Assembly: GCA_946406115.1 (NCBI GenBank)
Contig: OX291555.1
Coordinates: forward strand, 12,976,001 to 13,040,000
Source of the DNA: Apoda limacodes
Lineage: Eukaryota > Arthropoda > Insecta > Lepidoptera > Limacodidae
Length of the DNA stretch: 64,000 nt
Reading direction: 5' to 3'
A model generated the notes under the pieces. It was not told where the DNA came from. It saw only the letters and a list, made by a program, of their open reading frames with translations, and ran no database searches. The translations under genes were made by a program, and so were the position numbers. This document shows, in pieces, positions 38,101 to 50,100 of the stretch. How positions within the stretch are numbered: the stretch's first letter is position 1; every line of letters starts with the position of its first letter.

Positions 38101-41100
38101 AGTGTGAGAATGAATTCCCTGCCGATGGCGAGCGGTGCGATGGTAGAAAGTAGTCGTGGGCATCATTTCGAATAATTCCTCAGAACACAACCCATTGTAC
38201 AAGCGGTAGAACACACACAGGGAGGCAAAGTCTCGATACCGCAAGTGTTGACAATTCTCGCAGCCCGTCGTTGCACCGAGTCAAAAGGGCCAAGCTGGTA
38301 TCCGGGTGCATCCGCCCAGAGATGGCAGCAGTACTCCATATGGGGCCGAACTACGACTAAGACTACGAAAAAGCTGGTTTATTTTTATTTTTGTTAATGC
38401 AAAAAATAAAGTGTCTGCACTTAACTACAAAATTATTTCAATTTTCCTGACACCCTTAATAAAAATCAAGATCAAATTTTATTTTCGTTTTGTGGTGACT
38501 AACAATTAACACGACGGAAAACCGACTCTTCATTGACTAATGCTCAATAAACGCTTAATAAATTGATTAAGCCCAATGAGTTTCCAATCATTTCAATCCA
38601 CATTAAACATACTTTCTGTAAGTATAACTTTGATAGTTGTAAGTTGCATCCTTTTTGAGATAATCGAATCAGAGTTCCAAGGTAGCGGGTGGTTCGATTT
38701 ATTTGCTTTCCAGTGAATATCGAATATACGTGAATGAAGCGTCTCTAATATTCACAAACCAAAAACATAAAAACTAGTAAGTCTTGTGCGTAAGATGACT
38801 TACATCTTGCGCCCTCTCCTCCCACTGGTGTCTCCTTAAAGCCTCTTCCACAGCCTCTTTTTTTACTGGCTCGTATATTGGGTCGGAGTCTGCCGCCCTT
38901 CCCATAAGTTCTGTGAACTCTTCTCGTAGCGCCTCCCTTCCCGCTCGTATTGACTGGAGAGGAAGTTCGTGCTCCGCCCACTCGCGGAGCTTTATGTCTA
39001 CTGATGTGTTGAATTTGTCTGTTTAAATTATTTATAAGTATTAGTTATTTTCTAAATAAATTGACAGAAGTACTTAAATAATATCTTCACAATTACTTAA
39101 ATATAAAAGATGATACATTTTTATCTGAAATATCTTTTTTTAGATGTACATACATAGAGTTCAAACCACGGATCTTGGAGTTTTAAGGTTATATGCAAAG
39201 AGAATATAACAACTACGTTTTTTGTTATATGATGGGCATTTATACTTATAAGTGTTTCAATCATAGTTCATATCTTTATTAAATATTTTCAATTTCTAAC
39301 ACATTTTTTTACGAAAGTGTACTTAGAAATTAGCCAATGCTGGTTGAAATAAAAACCGATTTGTGAACAAGAGCAAAGGCATGCGCGGTGAGGGATCTGC
39401 GCAGGTGAACTTAAAACATCAAGATCCGTGGTTCGAACTATAAATAAAACGACTAAAATAATAACAAATGTTATTTTACTAAAATATAAAACGATTGTTG
39501 ATAATATTAAGAAAATACAATCAAAATGAGATTATATACATAATATTTTCTTATTTATATAATGTGAAAAAATACTATTTCAAATTCATTTCTAAGCATA
39601 ATGATAATATACCAGAGACGAAATACACTACATTTTGTACATACAAATTTAAATGACACCTAATTCTGAACTCAAAATGTATCATACTATACGTTATCAA
39701 GCAAGTTTATTCTTACTAGTGTCAATATCATAAGGGTCCAACCAAATCTTTGTGACTGGTCCAATTTCAACAGGTTTGTACTTGATAGGATGAGGCATTA
39801 TTGACACAATCATAGCTAGACCAAACAAGAAATAAATTAATGCATGAGTATTCATTGTCCGTATTGGCGAACTACCTGTTGTCATATAACAGTCGCTAAG
39901 CAAGTCAGAGGCCTTAAAGGCGACTTGGAATTCTGACAGTTGAGAAGCTACTAGCTCGATAAACGTCCGCCAATTGGTACCGTGGAAGTGCAGTGGCCTA
40001 AGCTTAAGCCTATTCCTCTTAGGAGAGGCTTGTGCCCCTGTAGTGTTTGAATAAGATTTCTGGAATATTGGATGCAAAGATCGCTCGAGTTAAGAGCAAT
40101 GAGTTTGTCCAATTTTTGCAATCTTCTAAAAAAGCCGAAGCTAATGTTAAATTCAAATTAAAAGGTACAGACAAAGAACAGGAAATGTAACAATTTTCAT
40201 TTTTTTTTGTTTTCTATTGGAAGCAACTCTTTGTGCATTATTATATTTTAATTTTCAATCATTAGCTTATAAAGAAAGTAAACAGATGTCGCTAAAAACT
40301 TTTTTAGTTCTAAGTGAAAATTACTGCATAGGTTGATCTATATAAAAATAATATACTTCTAAACTTTCAATTATGTTTTTGTCAAAATCAATTTATTAGG
40401 ACATTCCCTGTTCTTTGCCTGTACCCTCCAATTGATCTCCAGATCACTCGAATTAAGCGCAATGGCGCTGAGCAATTTTTGATATTTTCTCACTCAGCTG
40501 AGGCTTATGGCAACAAGGCTAATGTTAGATTCCAAGTGGTCTTGTTTATTGGCAAAAACTATCTTATGTATAAGGCCATTATTCAGATAGAATTTAACCG
40601 TCCAAAGCGAATGGTAATAGACGGTTATGTCCAAAGTAAATTTATACAATTCACAAGCGTTGTTTCTACGTAAGTCTATTTATAGTGAACTGGCAAACTA
40701 AATACTCATTAAAATCAATTTCACTGTAAAAAAAAGTGCTAGCAATTAAAGATTCACAGAGTTCTTTAAGAAAATTCTGCACATTGCTTGAGTCTTAAAT
40801 TAATTCGACGAATTCCTTTTTAAATAACAAATTTTTAACTACCCACAATTACTGACCTACATCCTCGTGCGCGTGAGCAGCGGCTGGTAGGTAAATACCC
40901 GCAAACACTTTGTGAGCTGTAGCGGACCAGAGCGTCGTCTGTAGTTTCTGTTCCCAGACGGGCGCGGGCACGGCGGATAGCTCCGCGGACTGGTCGAGCA
41001 ATTCCGCTCTGGCGCGTTCAAACACTTCGTCTCTATCTAATTCTCTTTGCCTAGAGAACATTTTTTTTATATAGTTTTAGTTGGTTATTACGTACTACTT

Positions 41101-44100
41101 AATATAGAATATTTAATCGGAACAGCCACCTTTGTTAGATTCACTAATTCTGGTGATGTCAAACAACACCAGAAAACATTAAATTTTTGACTTAAAATAG
41201 ATATGTACTGTGGGACATTCACTAAATTAATCCGCCAATTAAGACCCGCAATTTAACGCAGAAAAGTGAGTATATTTTTGACAGTCAGAAATATACTCAA
41301 TGTAGAGAGTCGCCATGTTGTGTTGAATGAAATAAAAATCACCTAGGGAAGGTATTTTTCCACTCAGTCTCCAAGTTGAAACGCATAGCTTTGAACGCGT
41401 CCGCTTGTTGCTCAACGGAGGCCCGTACCATGCGCCAGAAGCAATCCGCTACAGCCAGAGAGAGATTCCTTGTCGTCACCTGCGAGGGGGTCACGAGGCC
41501 ATCCCTGAAAACACCTAAAATATCTACATATTTTACATGATTTATATTATTAGACTTTATATTTGGGTAACATGATTTTTTCTCAGTATAGAACCCAAAT
41601 TGATACTCTTATTTATTAAAGTAGTTATACAAAAATTCGACCGTAATGTATGCTCGCTCACTGCCTGCTGGCGCCATCCTTCCATGCCTCGCACTCACTC
41701 CCCGTGCACTCCAATGCACAAAATTTTGTACAGAAATAAAAAAATTGTTAAATAAATGTAGAAAGAAAATACATCGGTACAGAAATTCTTCCTGAATAGA
41801 ATATTTAGAATATTTTTCCACACCGGTGTAGTATGCCTGGTTCATCATATTAATGTTTGTCCTAGGGGGAATCGAAACCACGCGTCTCGGATCAGCAGGC
41901 ATTCAACGGATCCACGGAGTCGGGAAAATGTAAAAGTAATGAAACAGACAGTAATTATAAAGTTCTCAATTCCATACTGACTTGAACAACTTAGAGGAGC
42001 GAAAGAACCTCTCTTCGTACTCCCTAATATTCTGTATGGAGTCGTCTTTTCGACTACGCCCGGTCACCACCGCGTAGTAGCCGAGCGCTTTCATCGGGAA
42101 CAACTTGCCCTCCAGTATGCGACGGATCTGAAGACGTTTACAAACGGTTATATATAACGATTAAAACAAGTAAGTATTAGGTAATTAGCATAGACATAAA
42201 GAAATGGATAGCGCATTTTCTAGCCAGATGTAAAAAAAAATAGTCGCAAAAGTGTGACAGTGGCGATGCGAACTTATGGTCTTTTTCTGTTTCTAACTAG
42301 TTAAAATATACACTTCGAGTTCTGTCATTTATTCTATGGACTGCGCATTAGTTACACTAAATTGACTGTACTTTAAAAAAGGGACAAACCGAACCTATGA
42401 TCTCTTTTCTTTTTCTATCAATGTTCGCCATTCTGCTTGTTTCTGTTTATTTTAACAAGCAAGTAATAGAGAGTCCTCAGTTTCGCTTATGTTGTCATAC
42501 TGTATTGACATACTTTTGCCATCATTTTTTTCACATCTAGCTAAGCAATACGCTGTATAGTTCTCTAACAAACAAAATGGTGGACTTTGAAAGAGAAAAG
42601 AGACGACAGGTTCGCTTCGTCTCTTTCTATAGGATGGTCAATTTTGTGTGTCTATGGTAATAAAGTAGTGTCAATAAGTCTCTTGAGTATCCCTTTGATT
42701 TGAACAAGAAGTAAGCATGTATCTGTAATGTAAATGTATGTAATGTAAATAAATGCAAGGCTATATTTAAATTATATTTTGTTCCTTTACTACACACATT
42801 GTAACTAGTACAATCGAAGTTTTATTGGAGTTGCTTGAGTGTGTCATGCTCTCTTAAAGTGTCTCTGCGGTGGTGGCGTGTGTGTTGTGTCGTTACGTTC
42901 CCTAAAACATGGTTGAGCGAAGCGATGGCTGATTCATGTGTTATACTCGTGAACGGGTGCCGCCTGTGGAGGCTGGTCTGCTCTTGCAAACATCTTTGTA
43001 TTCTTAGTATTTAGTCTTACTTTTTTGTTTTGTTTATTAATACTGTAAGACATTGATTATTTCTTAGTGATGAATACATAAACTGTCTTTTATTTATATT
43101 AGATACTTTTTAATGTTGTGCTTGTGCTTTATATTTCATGTTTTTTTATGTTTGTAATGGAAAGTGTCCTTTTATGATAGGGAGGGCATTTTCCAATATT
43201 TTAATTGGACGCTGTAAGAGAAAGGGAGAAAAGAAATGCCCTTGCTGAGTTTCTTGCCGGTTTTTCTCAGTACAAGGTCTCCCGCCCTGTAGACTTACGA
43301 ACCGATGGCGTAGTGACATTCATAAGTGCTCAATTATTGTAGCCTAAACTGAATAAATTATATTGAATTTGAATTTATCACCCTGTTAGGATTGGCGAGG
43401 TTCTCCTCTGCCAGGTCGACCTTGGTCAGCACAAATATGGTCCGCTTCCCTTGAGGGTCGCACGACGCCACAAGGTCAGTCACGTTACTGCGCTCAGCGT
43501 CCACAGATCCGTCCTGCAAACGTACTAAACATTAACAATCATTTAAATGTTTGCTTTCATTATTACAAAATATGTCATTTCCTTAAAGTTTTAACCTAAC
43601 CTTTACCCACGGCTCCACTTGCGCAGAATTTGGTCATCAGAGCGAGGTTATTAAGGTGTAATAATAGAAAAGAAAAGAAGGTATTCTACGTTATTTTCCG
43701 TCCATATAACCTTTAATATATTCCTTTGCCCAAAATTTGTTCACTCCGCTGATTTGTTGTCACGTAAATGAAAATTGCTTAGCGATCCTCTCAGTTGCCT
43801 GTGTTTTAGACTTTTTTTTCGCCCCTTCAACAATATCTGTACTAAAAATCAGCCCATTGTGATGCTCCGTTGCAATTTTAAGCAATACAACTATAAACTA
43901 TAAAAAAAATAAAAACAGACTTTCACTGATAAATCTTAGTTTAGATATTTTTAATATAAACAAAGATATTATGGCCTGTAGGTATCATGTTTTTCTCCTC
44001 TCCTAGGTTATGAAGCGTGTGATCAACACACAGCTTCTGAGATACCTGGAATAAAACATGACCTGGTCAGCGACCATCGATATGGCTTTCGCTACGGTTG

Positions 44101-47100
44101 CTTAACTGGTGATCTAGTGTATCTCACACACACCGATGAGCACAAGGCATTGAGAGGCATTGGCATGTAGCTTGGACATAGCGACGGCGTTCGTTCGGGT
44201 CTGGTACCGGGGCCTTCTATCGAAGTTGCCATGTTACGTAGTGCCGAAGGGTTCGTGCAAATGAGTGTTTAACTTTTTATCCGGCAGACGCACACGAGTC
44301 GTAGTTGCTCTGATAGCATGGACATTAATGCTGGTGTCCCAAGGCTCTGTGCTGTCTCCTAAGCTGTTTCTCTGCATATCAATGACATGTTGTTCATAAA
44401 CAACATACATTGCTATGCAGATGACAGTACTGGAGATGCTTATTACACGGGTCGTGCAAGCATCCCTCGTTCCGTTGTGGAGGAAACCACGGAGCCCACT
44501 CTGTCCAAGGTCTCTGAATGGGGAAGGGAAAACTTGGTCCGATACAACCCTACGAAGACACAAGTCTTCACGTTTACCGCTAAGAAAACCCCATTCACTG
44601 AGGTCCCACAATTCCAGAACACATCCTCATCTCCAAAAGCATTGAGATCCTTGGTGTTGACATCTTCAGCGATGTTCAGTTCAGAGATCATTAGCAAGAC
44701 AAGGCGAAGCTGGCATCCAAAAAACTTAGAGTACACAACAGGGCGAAGCAGTACTTCATGTCGGGGCATAGGTTGCTGCTTTACAAGTCGCAAGTCTGGC
44801 CCCATATGGAGTACTGCTGCCATCTCTGGCTGGGTGCACCCGAATACCAGCTTGGCCCTTTTGACTCAGTTCAACAACAAGTTGAAAGAATCGTCGACGA
44901 TCCCAAACTCACATCCGTCTCGAACCCTCAAGTCTGAGGAGAGACTTTGCCTCCCTGTGTGTGTGTCTACTGCTTGTATAAATAAACCGCTTAGTGGTAT
45001 AAATAAAAAAATAAATATATATCGAAGTGCTGGATAATATATTAATCTCAATAAAAGAAGTCAGGGTTGACCATTGAAACATCGCGTTCATAGTAACATA
45101 AAACTATTTTTGATTCTAAAAAACAGTATTAAGTTTTGTCGCCAAATATTCATTTACCTATTAGATTACCGAATCGATTTTTGTCGAATGGCTAACCTGT
45201 ATGCAGAGTATGATGGCGTTGGGGTTGTCCATGTACTGCTTTGTCATGTGCTTGATGGATTCACGCGTATCAGACGCCATGTCCACTGTTTGCGTCTGAA
45301 AATTATATAAAATTTGAAGATGAGGAATCAGGATGGAACATTTTTATACCACCAAGGTGGCAAACAAGCTTGCCCCATGGACGTTTGTTACACTAGGTGG
45401 ATTACTTGCGTATTGCTGACTCTTTAATAATCTTATAACTGCCTTATTTTCTAGAACCCATAAGGTAGTCCCAAAAAAATATCGACATACAGCTCATTTC
45501 ACAACTAAAGCGCTCGCGATTTTGTTTTTTTTTGTAAATTGGTTTCCCCCAGGAACTACTTTAGATTAGATTGCTTGAATTTAAAGGGTCGGCAATACGC
45601 GAAATATGCCCCTAAGGTAACAAAACGCCATAGTAGAATTAGAAACTATGTACTAGTTTTTAATACTACTATCACGTTTGCGTCAGTGAAATAAATGTTA
45701 TAGAGATAAAGCATGTTGGTAAAGTTCAAAGCTGCCACTAGACACTTTGTTATCTTGTTTGCCACCCTGGTATAAAAAAGTCAGAAACTTAACTCACAGA
45801 GATGACTCCGGGCAAGTCGACGAGCACCATCCGGTGGATGCCGGGGCCCTTGACCGACATGGATATCACTTCGGTAGAAACGGTGCGGCCACCACGCACG
45901 CTGTTGCGCATGCGCAACTCCACTTCCCTGAAATATACAAGTAGACAACTCTTTTTTTATGATTAAGTTGGAAAATAACTTTGATTTAAAGAGAAGGATA
46001 AAACTCTATTAATATATGTTTCCGGCTTAGATCCATTTTCTTTTTGTGTCAACAGGTACTAATATGTATATATTCTAGGTGTGAATATTCATAATAGGTA
46101 TAGACTCACTTCCTCAAATCAGCGAGATCAGACTCCTTGTTGAGATCAAACTCCCGTGCCGAGTCCCGAAACTGCGCCACGTGGTACGGGCCTTCCGATA
46201 ACGTCACCTTCACTGGAGCCCTGCAAAGTCACTCTTTTAAAACGCATTTAATCCAATCGCTCTATTGATGTCCACTGCTAATGGTAGGCTTCCGCTCAAT
46301 GGATTCCACAACAAGGATTCAAAGCTATTTGCATCCCGCAACTCTAACCTGATCGCCGCTCTATTCAGTATTCCTTCTGCCCGATTTTTTGTATGAAGTC
46401 GCCACTTATGAACCTCTCCTTCATTTTCAGTTATTGGTTTGTCGAGTTACATTATGGGCGTGATTTTTTAGCTGTTATGATTGTAATTGCATGCTAAAAA
46501 AACAGGCCTCATGACATCGCACGGACCAACCTCACTGGCGCCACAGACATAAATTTGTACACAGTGCTATAAGTGACACAGAGTTTCAAAACAAATTGAC
46601 AAAAATTGAGGGAAAAGGACCTTTCTTAGAGGTTCTTCATTACAATCAGATACTTTAATATGAAGTAAATTAAGAGCAGAATGGCGTTAAAAACTTTTTC
46701 TCAGTAAAATAACAGTTTTTTAAGTTTTCGCAATCTATCAAAATCTTTGGTTCCTCTTCATTTACTTCTATGAATTAGATTATATAAATTAAATGTTACA
46801 ATAAATACCGTATTTAATGGAGAGCACTCATTTTATTTCATTAAAATGCAAATTGTCACCTGGTGCACATTTCCCCAGCTCCCCTGGGAAATATCCTGGC
46901 CTGGGCTATCATCTCCAGCACAGAGGTTTTCCCTGCCGACTGATCTCCTACTACCACAACTCTTGGAAGTCGATCTGTCTCTCCAGCATCCCAGCCGGAT
47001 AATTCATCCAGTACTGCTGAGTACATGTCAATAAGAGAGCGCTGGAATAAAGTTGAGTTTTGTAATGGGATTTAAAAAATTACTGTTAATAACAATACAC

Positions 47101-50100
47101 TAATAAAATAGTGTGATGTGTGGGTTTCACTCAAAGCCCAAGTTGTTTTTGTTGTCTCAGTCGGAGTATGTTCCCCACTGCAGGGACACAGGTCTCGCTG
47201 TGGAGAATGAAGCCATAGGCCATATGGTGAACCAGTATAGTAGCCACATATGGTCTACTACACTGGACCAGTGCCGATTCGCAGACGTTGTAGAGTTAGT
47301 AGCCACTTGCCTAACCATTTTTATTAAGGAAGCTGGCTTGGCATAACAAATGCTCAATGACATAGCCGGGAGCGACGGTTTAACATACTCTCCGTTTTAA
47401 CAGAAAATTAAATAAATAATATTAAATCAATTTAGTTATAATACCAAACAGAAACAATATCTTAAAAAAAGATATGTATTAACATCCGTCAACAGCTAAG
47501 CAAATTTTGCATTTGGCTGTACACTTGTGTAGATATCATTACTGTTGGAGTACTATTTTTACCCCTCTGATATAAGACTATGTTAGTCTATTTCGTTTTT
47601 TATATTTTATAAGGTTTTTTGTCACAAGCTTACAAATATAGAATGTCGGTAATAAGGAACTTGGTCCCATCTCATCAACGACTTTCAAGGCAATCAAGTT
47701 TGGTCTAAGGGGTAGTAATATCAATATCGAATATACATAAGGGTGCTGGTACTGCTGCTAAATCTTTTGGTATAGTGTCACTTATGTAGGAACAGCAACA
47801 GCTTACCTTCACCTTCCTGGTACTAGGCTGCCGTCCCTGTCTAAGTAACATGTTTTGCTGCCTTAGTTCTCTGTTTTCCTGCTCCAAACGCTGCAACTCT
47901 CTCTGGTATCTGGCTTGCAGAGCTAAAACTTCTTCCTGTAGGGCATGCACTCTTTTCTCTGTAAACAGTATATTTAGAAAGAGATTGTGAGTGCAGAAAA
48001 TATCCGTAAGTAATTAATCCGTAAGTAAACACAGTTCTTACCATATGAGGAAGAGGTTTCATCACCAGAGGAGTTGCTAACGGACGGAGCAGGTCTGCTC
48101 TGAAGGTTGTTAACTATTTTTGGAGCTGTTTCTGTTCATTGAAACAAATTATACTTTATTGATTTTCTACGTGGTTGATAAATGTATGTATTTATAGACA
48201 TAAAACTAATAATAGCCCAAAAGACGAAATATAAAAAAAACACAGGAAAATGTCGAGTTGTTTGTCTTACTCCCGAATCAGTGACAAACCCCATATTAAT
48301 ATATCTGAGATACAAAGGAACTAACTTTGATACACTGTGTCAGATAACCAGTCATCAGGACACCACTTTTTTATTGCCATTTTTTAGTGTCATTACTTCT
48401 GGGCCGACATTAGTTAGTAATAAGTATTCAATTTACAAATAAATTTGAATAACAATTCACAAGACGCAGGCTTGTAACTAGTATCTTAGTTTTATTTTTT
48501 ATTTGTGATCCAATCAAGTTACACAGTCTAAGATATGTTAGCAGTAAACATTATTCTCATGTTACTTGCAGTAGCCATAGCTGGACACTAAAATTAGCAG
48601 GTATTAAGTATTCTACAACATACCGATTGGTGCTACATTATTGACAGCAGCAGCTGCCACAGCATCTTCATATCTCTGGGCGAGCCACTCCCTTAGTTCG
48701 GCCGCACGCGCCAGACCGGCCTCACGCAGCCGTGGATCTGCGTGCACCGACACCATCAGAGGGACACCTATCATTACACTTACACACTCTACTTCTAAAC
48801 ACTACATGATACATTGAAATAATGACGCTATACTACTTACGTACTATTACATAGCTACAATTTAAATACTAATGCACACAGGGGCATAGTTAGTGGAACT
48901 TAAGATATCTTATAAATTTGCTATTCATTGCTGGCCAATTTTTTAACTTTTGATTAAAATTTAAACTATTCCATATAAATAAAAACAAAAAAAAACTGGC
49001 TGTCAATATTTATATGAGTTGCATTCTAAACTCCAAGTTAAGGTCCAAGATGGAGCAGTGCTTGCTTGTTCTACTTTTTAAAACTGATTTTGTAAGTTTA
49101 AATTAATATTTTTTGCCTGTGTTTTATGGAAACATGTTGCATGTTATGCAGCCAATGTTAATTGTATATATTAAGTAAATTTTAACTTGTTTGCATATGC
49201 TTAATAAATAAATAAATAAAAAAGGCTTGTCTATACTAATATTATAAAGAGGAAAGATTTGTTTGATTGTATTGAATAGGCTCGGAATCTGATTTGAAAA
49301 ATTTGTTTAGTATTTACAAGCCCAGACTATCCCTGATGAACATAGGCTACTTTTTACCGCAGCAAAATGCTTCATTTCAACGGGTAATAGGACAAAAAGT
49401 AATAAGAATTATCCTTCCGTACTTATCTTTTTCACATAACTTTTAAACGGCTGAACCGATTGGGTTGAAATTGTTCACCTCACCAGGTGACTTGATATGA
49501 AAATAATAAAGAATATCTGAGCCTAACTAAAGCAAAAACCAACTCCAGTGCCACTCAATTTTATTAAGCTGCAGAACATAAACCAAACTAATTGATTAAT
49601 TGGTGTCTTAAAATACATAATGTTAAATATTTATTCAGCTTATAATTCTATTTTGTTTCAATTGCTTTTTTGTTTATTTTGCTGTTGATCAATTATTGTA
49701 CTGTTATCAGTGGTAGGTTTCTTATAATTATCCTAGGTAGTTAATTTTTTTTTGATGTTCTACAGAAATTGTGTAGTAAATTACAATACCCTTTAAAATT
49801 TCTAATATTTATTTTTAAACACAGAAATTAAATGTTTCATGTTAACGTTCATGAAAATCTACTCCAATTCAAACTACAATGATAGTGCAGCCTCCATATA
49901 ACATACTCCACTAAACTACAAAAAAACTTTCCATAAATATTTATATTGAGTTTACAATGATGCATTTTTACATAAAATCCTTAACAAAATTTTTGCATAA
50001 CTTCAAACTACACAAAATTATGTTAATAAATTAAAACATTTATAGAAGATAAAAAACTTACCAATCTGCAATTGGTCACCAACTTTGTCTTTGGCTGAGA

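Larger units (their letters stand above)
32136..42127 (-). other. Opa1: Opa1 exons 12-21: end of GTPase domain, stalk, paddle and C-terminal helix
   Basis: Exon 12 carries the G5 region ([11 protein letters not shown]). Exon 13 has the strongly conserved [14 protein letters not shown] and FNLETEWKN. Exons 14-16 are stalk helices. Exon 17 begins [11 protein letters not shown], the start of the membrane-binding paddle in OPA1. Exons 18-19 include a Cys/Lys-rich segment followed by [20 protein letters not shown]. Exons 20-21 encode a Lys/Glu-rich coiled helix ending ALNKEK and TAG. Introns 12-20 hold SINE, Tc1, MITE and non-LTR remnants, yet all splice sites remain intact. Confidence 0.93.
43382..47041 (-). 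other. Opa1: Opa1 exons 7-11: dynamin-type GTPase core
   Basis: Residues ~249-466. G1 P-loop GDQSAGKTS is at residues 280-288. The G2 threonine is in GEMCTRAPV (about T308), split by intron 7 inside the following Arg codon. G3 DLPG is at 383-386 and G4 TKVD at 452-455. The conserved block [19 protein letters not shown] spans the exon 10/11 junction. All catalytic and nucleotide-binding motifs are present, so the protein should be enzymatically competent. Intron 10 contains a sense-opposed non-LTR remnant (43990-45015). Confidence 0.95.

Noticed and set aside
39856..40077. Longer 126-codon version of the intronic peptide ORF
   Set aside because: Its first codon is TTG; the first ATGs in frame are at 39885 and 39855, and only the part after 39855 looks like a signal peptide.
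44234..44823. Minus-strand ORFs of about 125 codons inside Opa1 intron 10
   Set aside because: They are antisense shadows of the plus-strand RT remnant with YADD.
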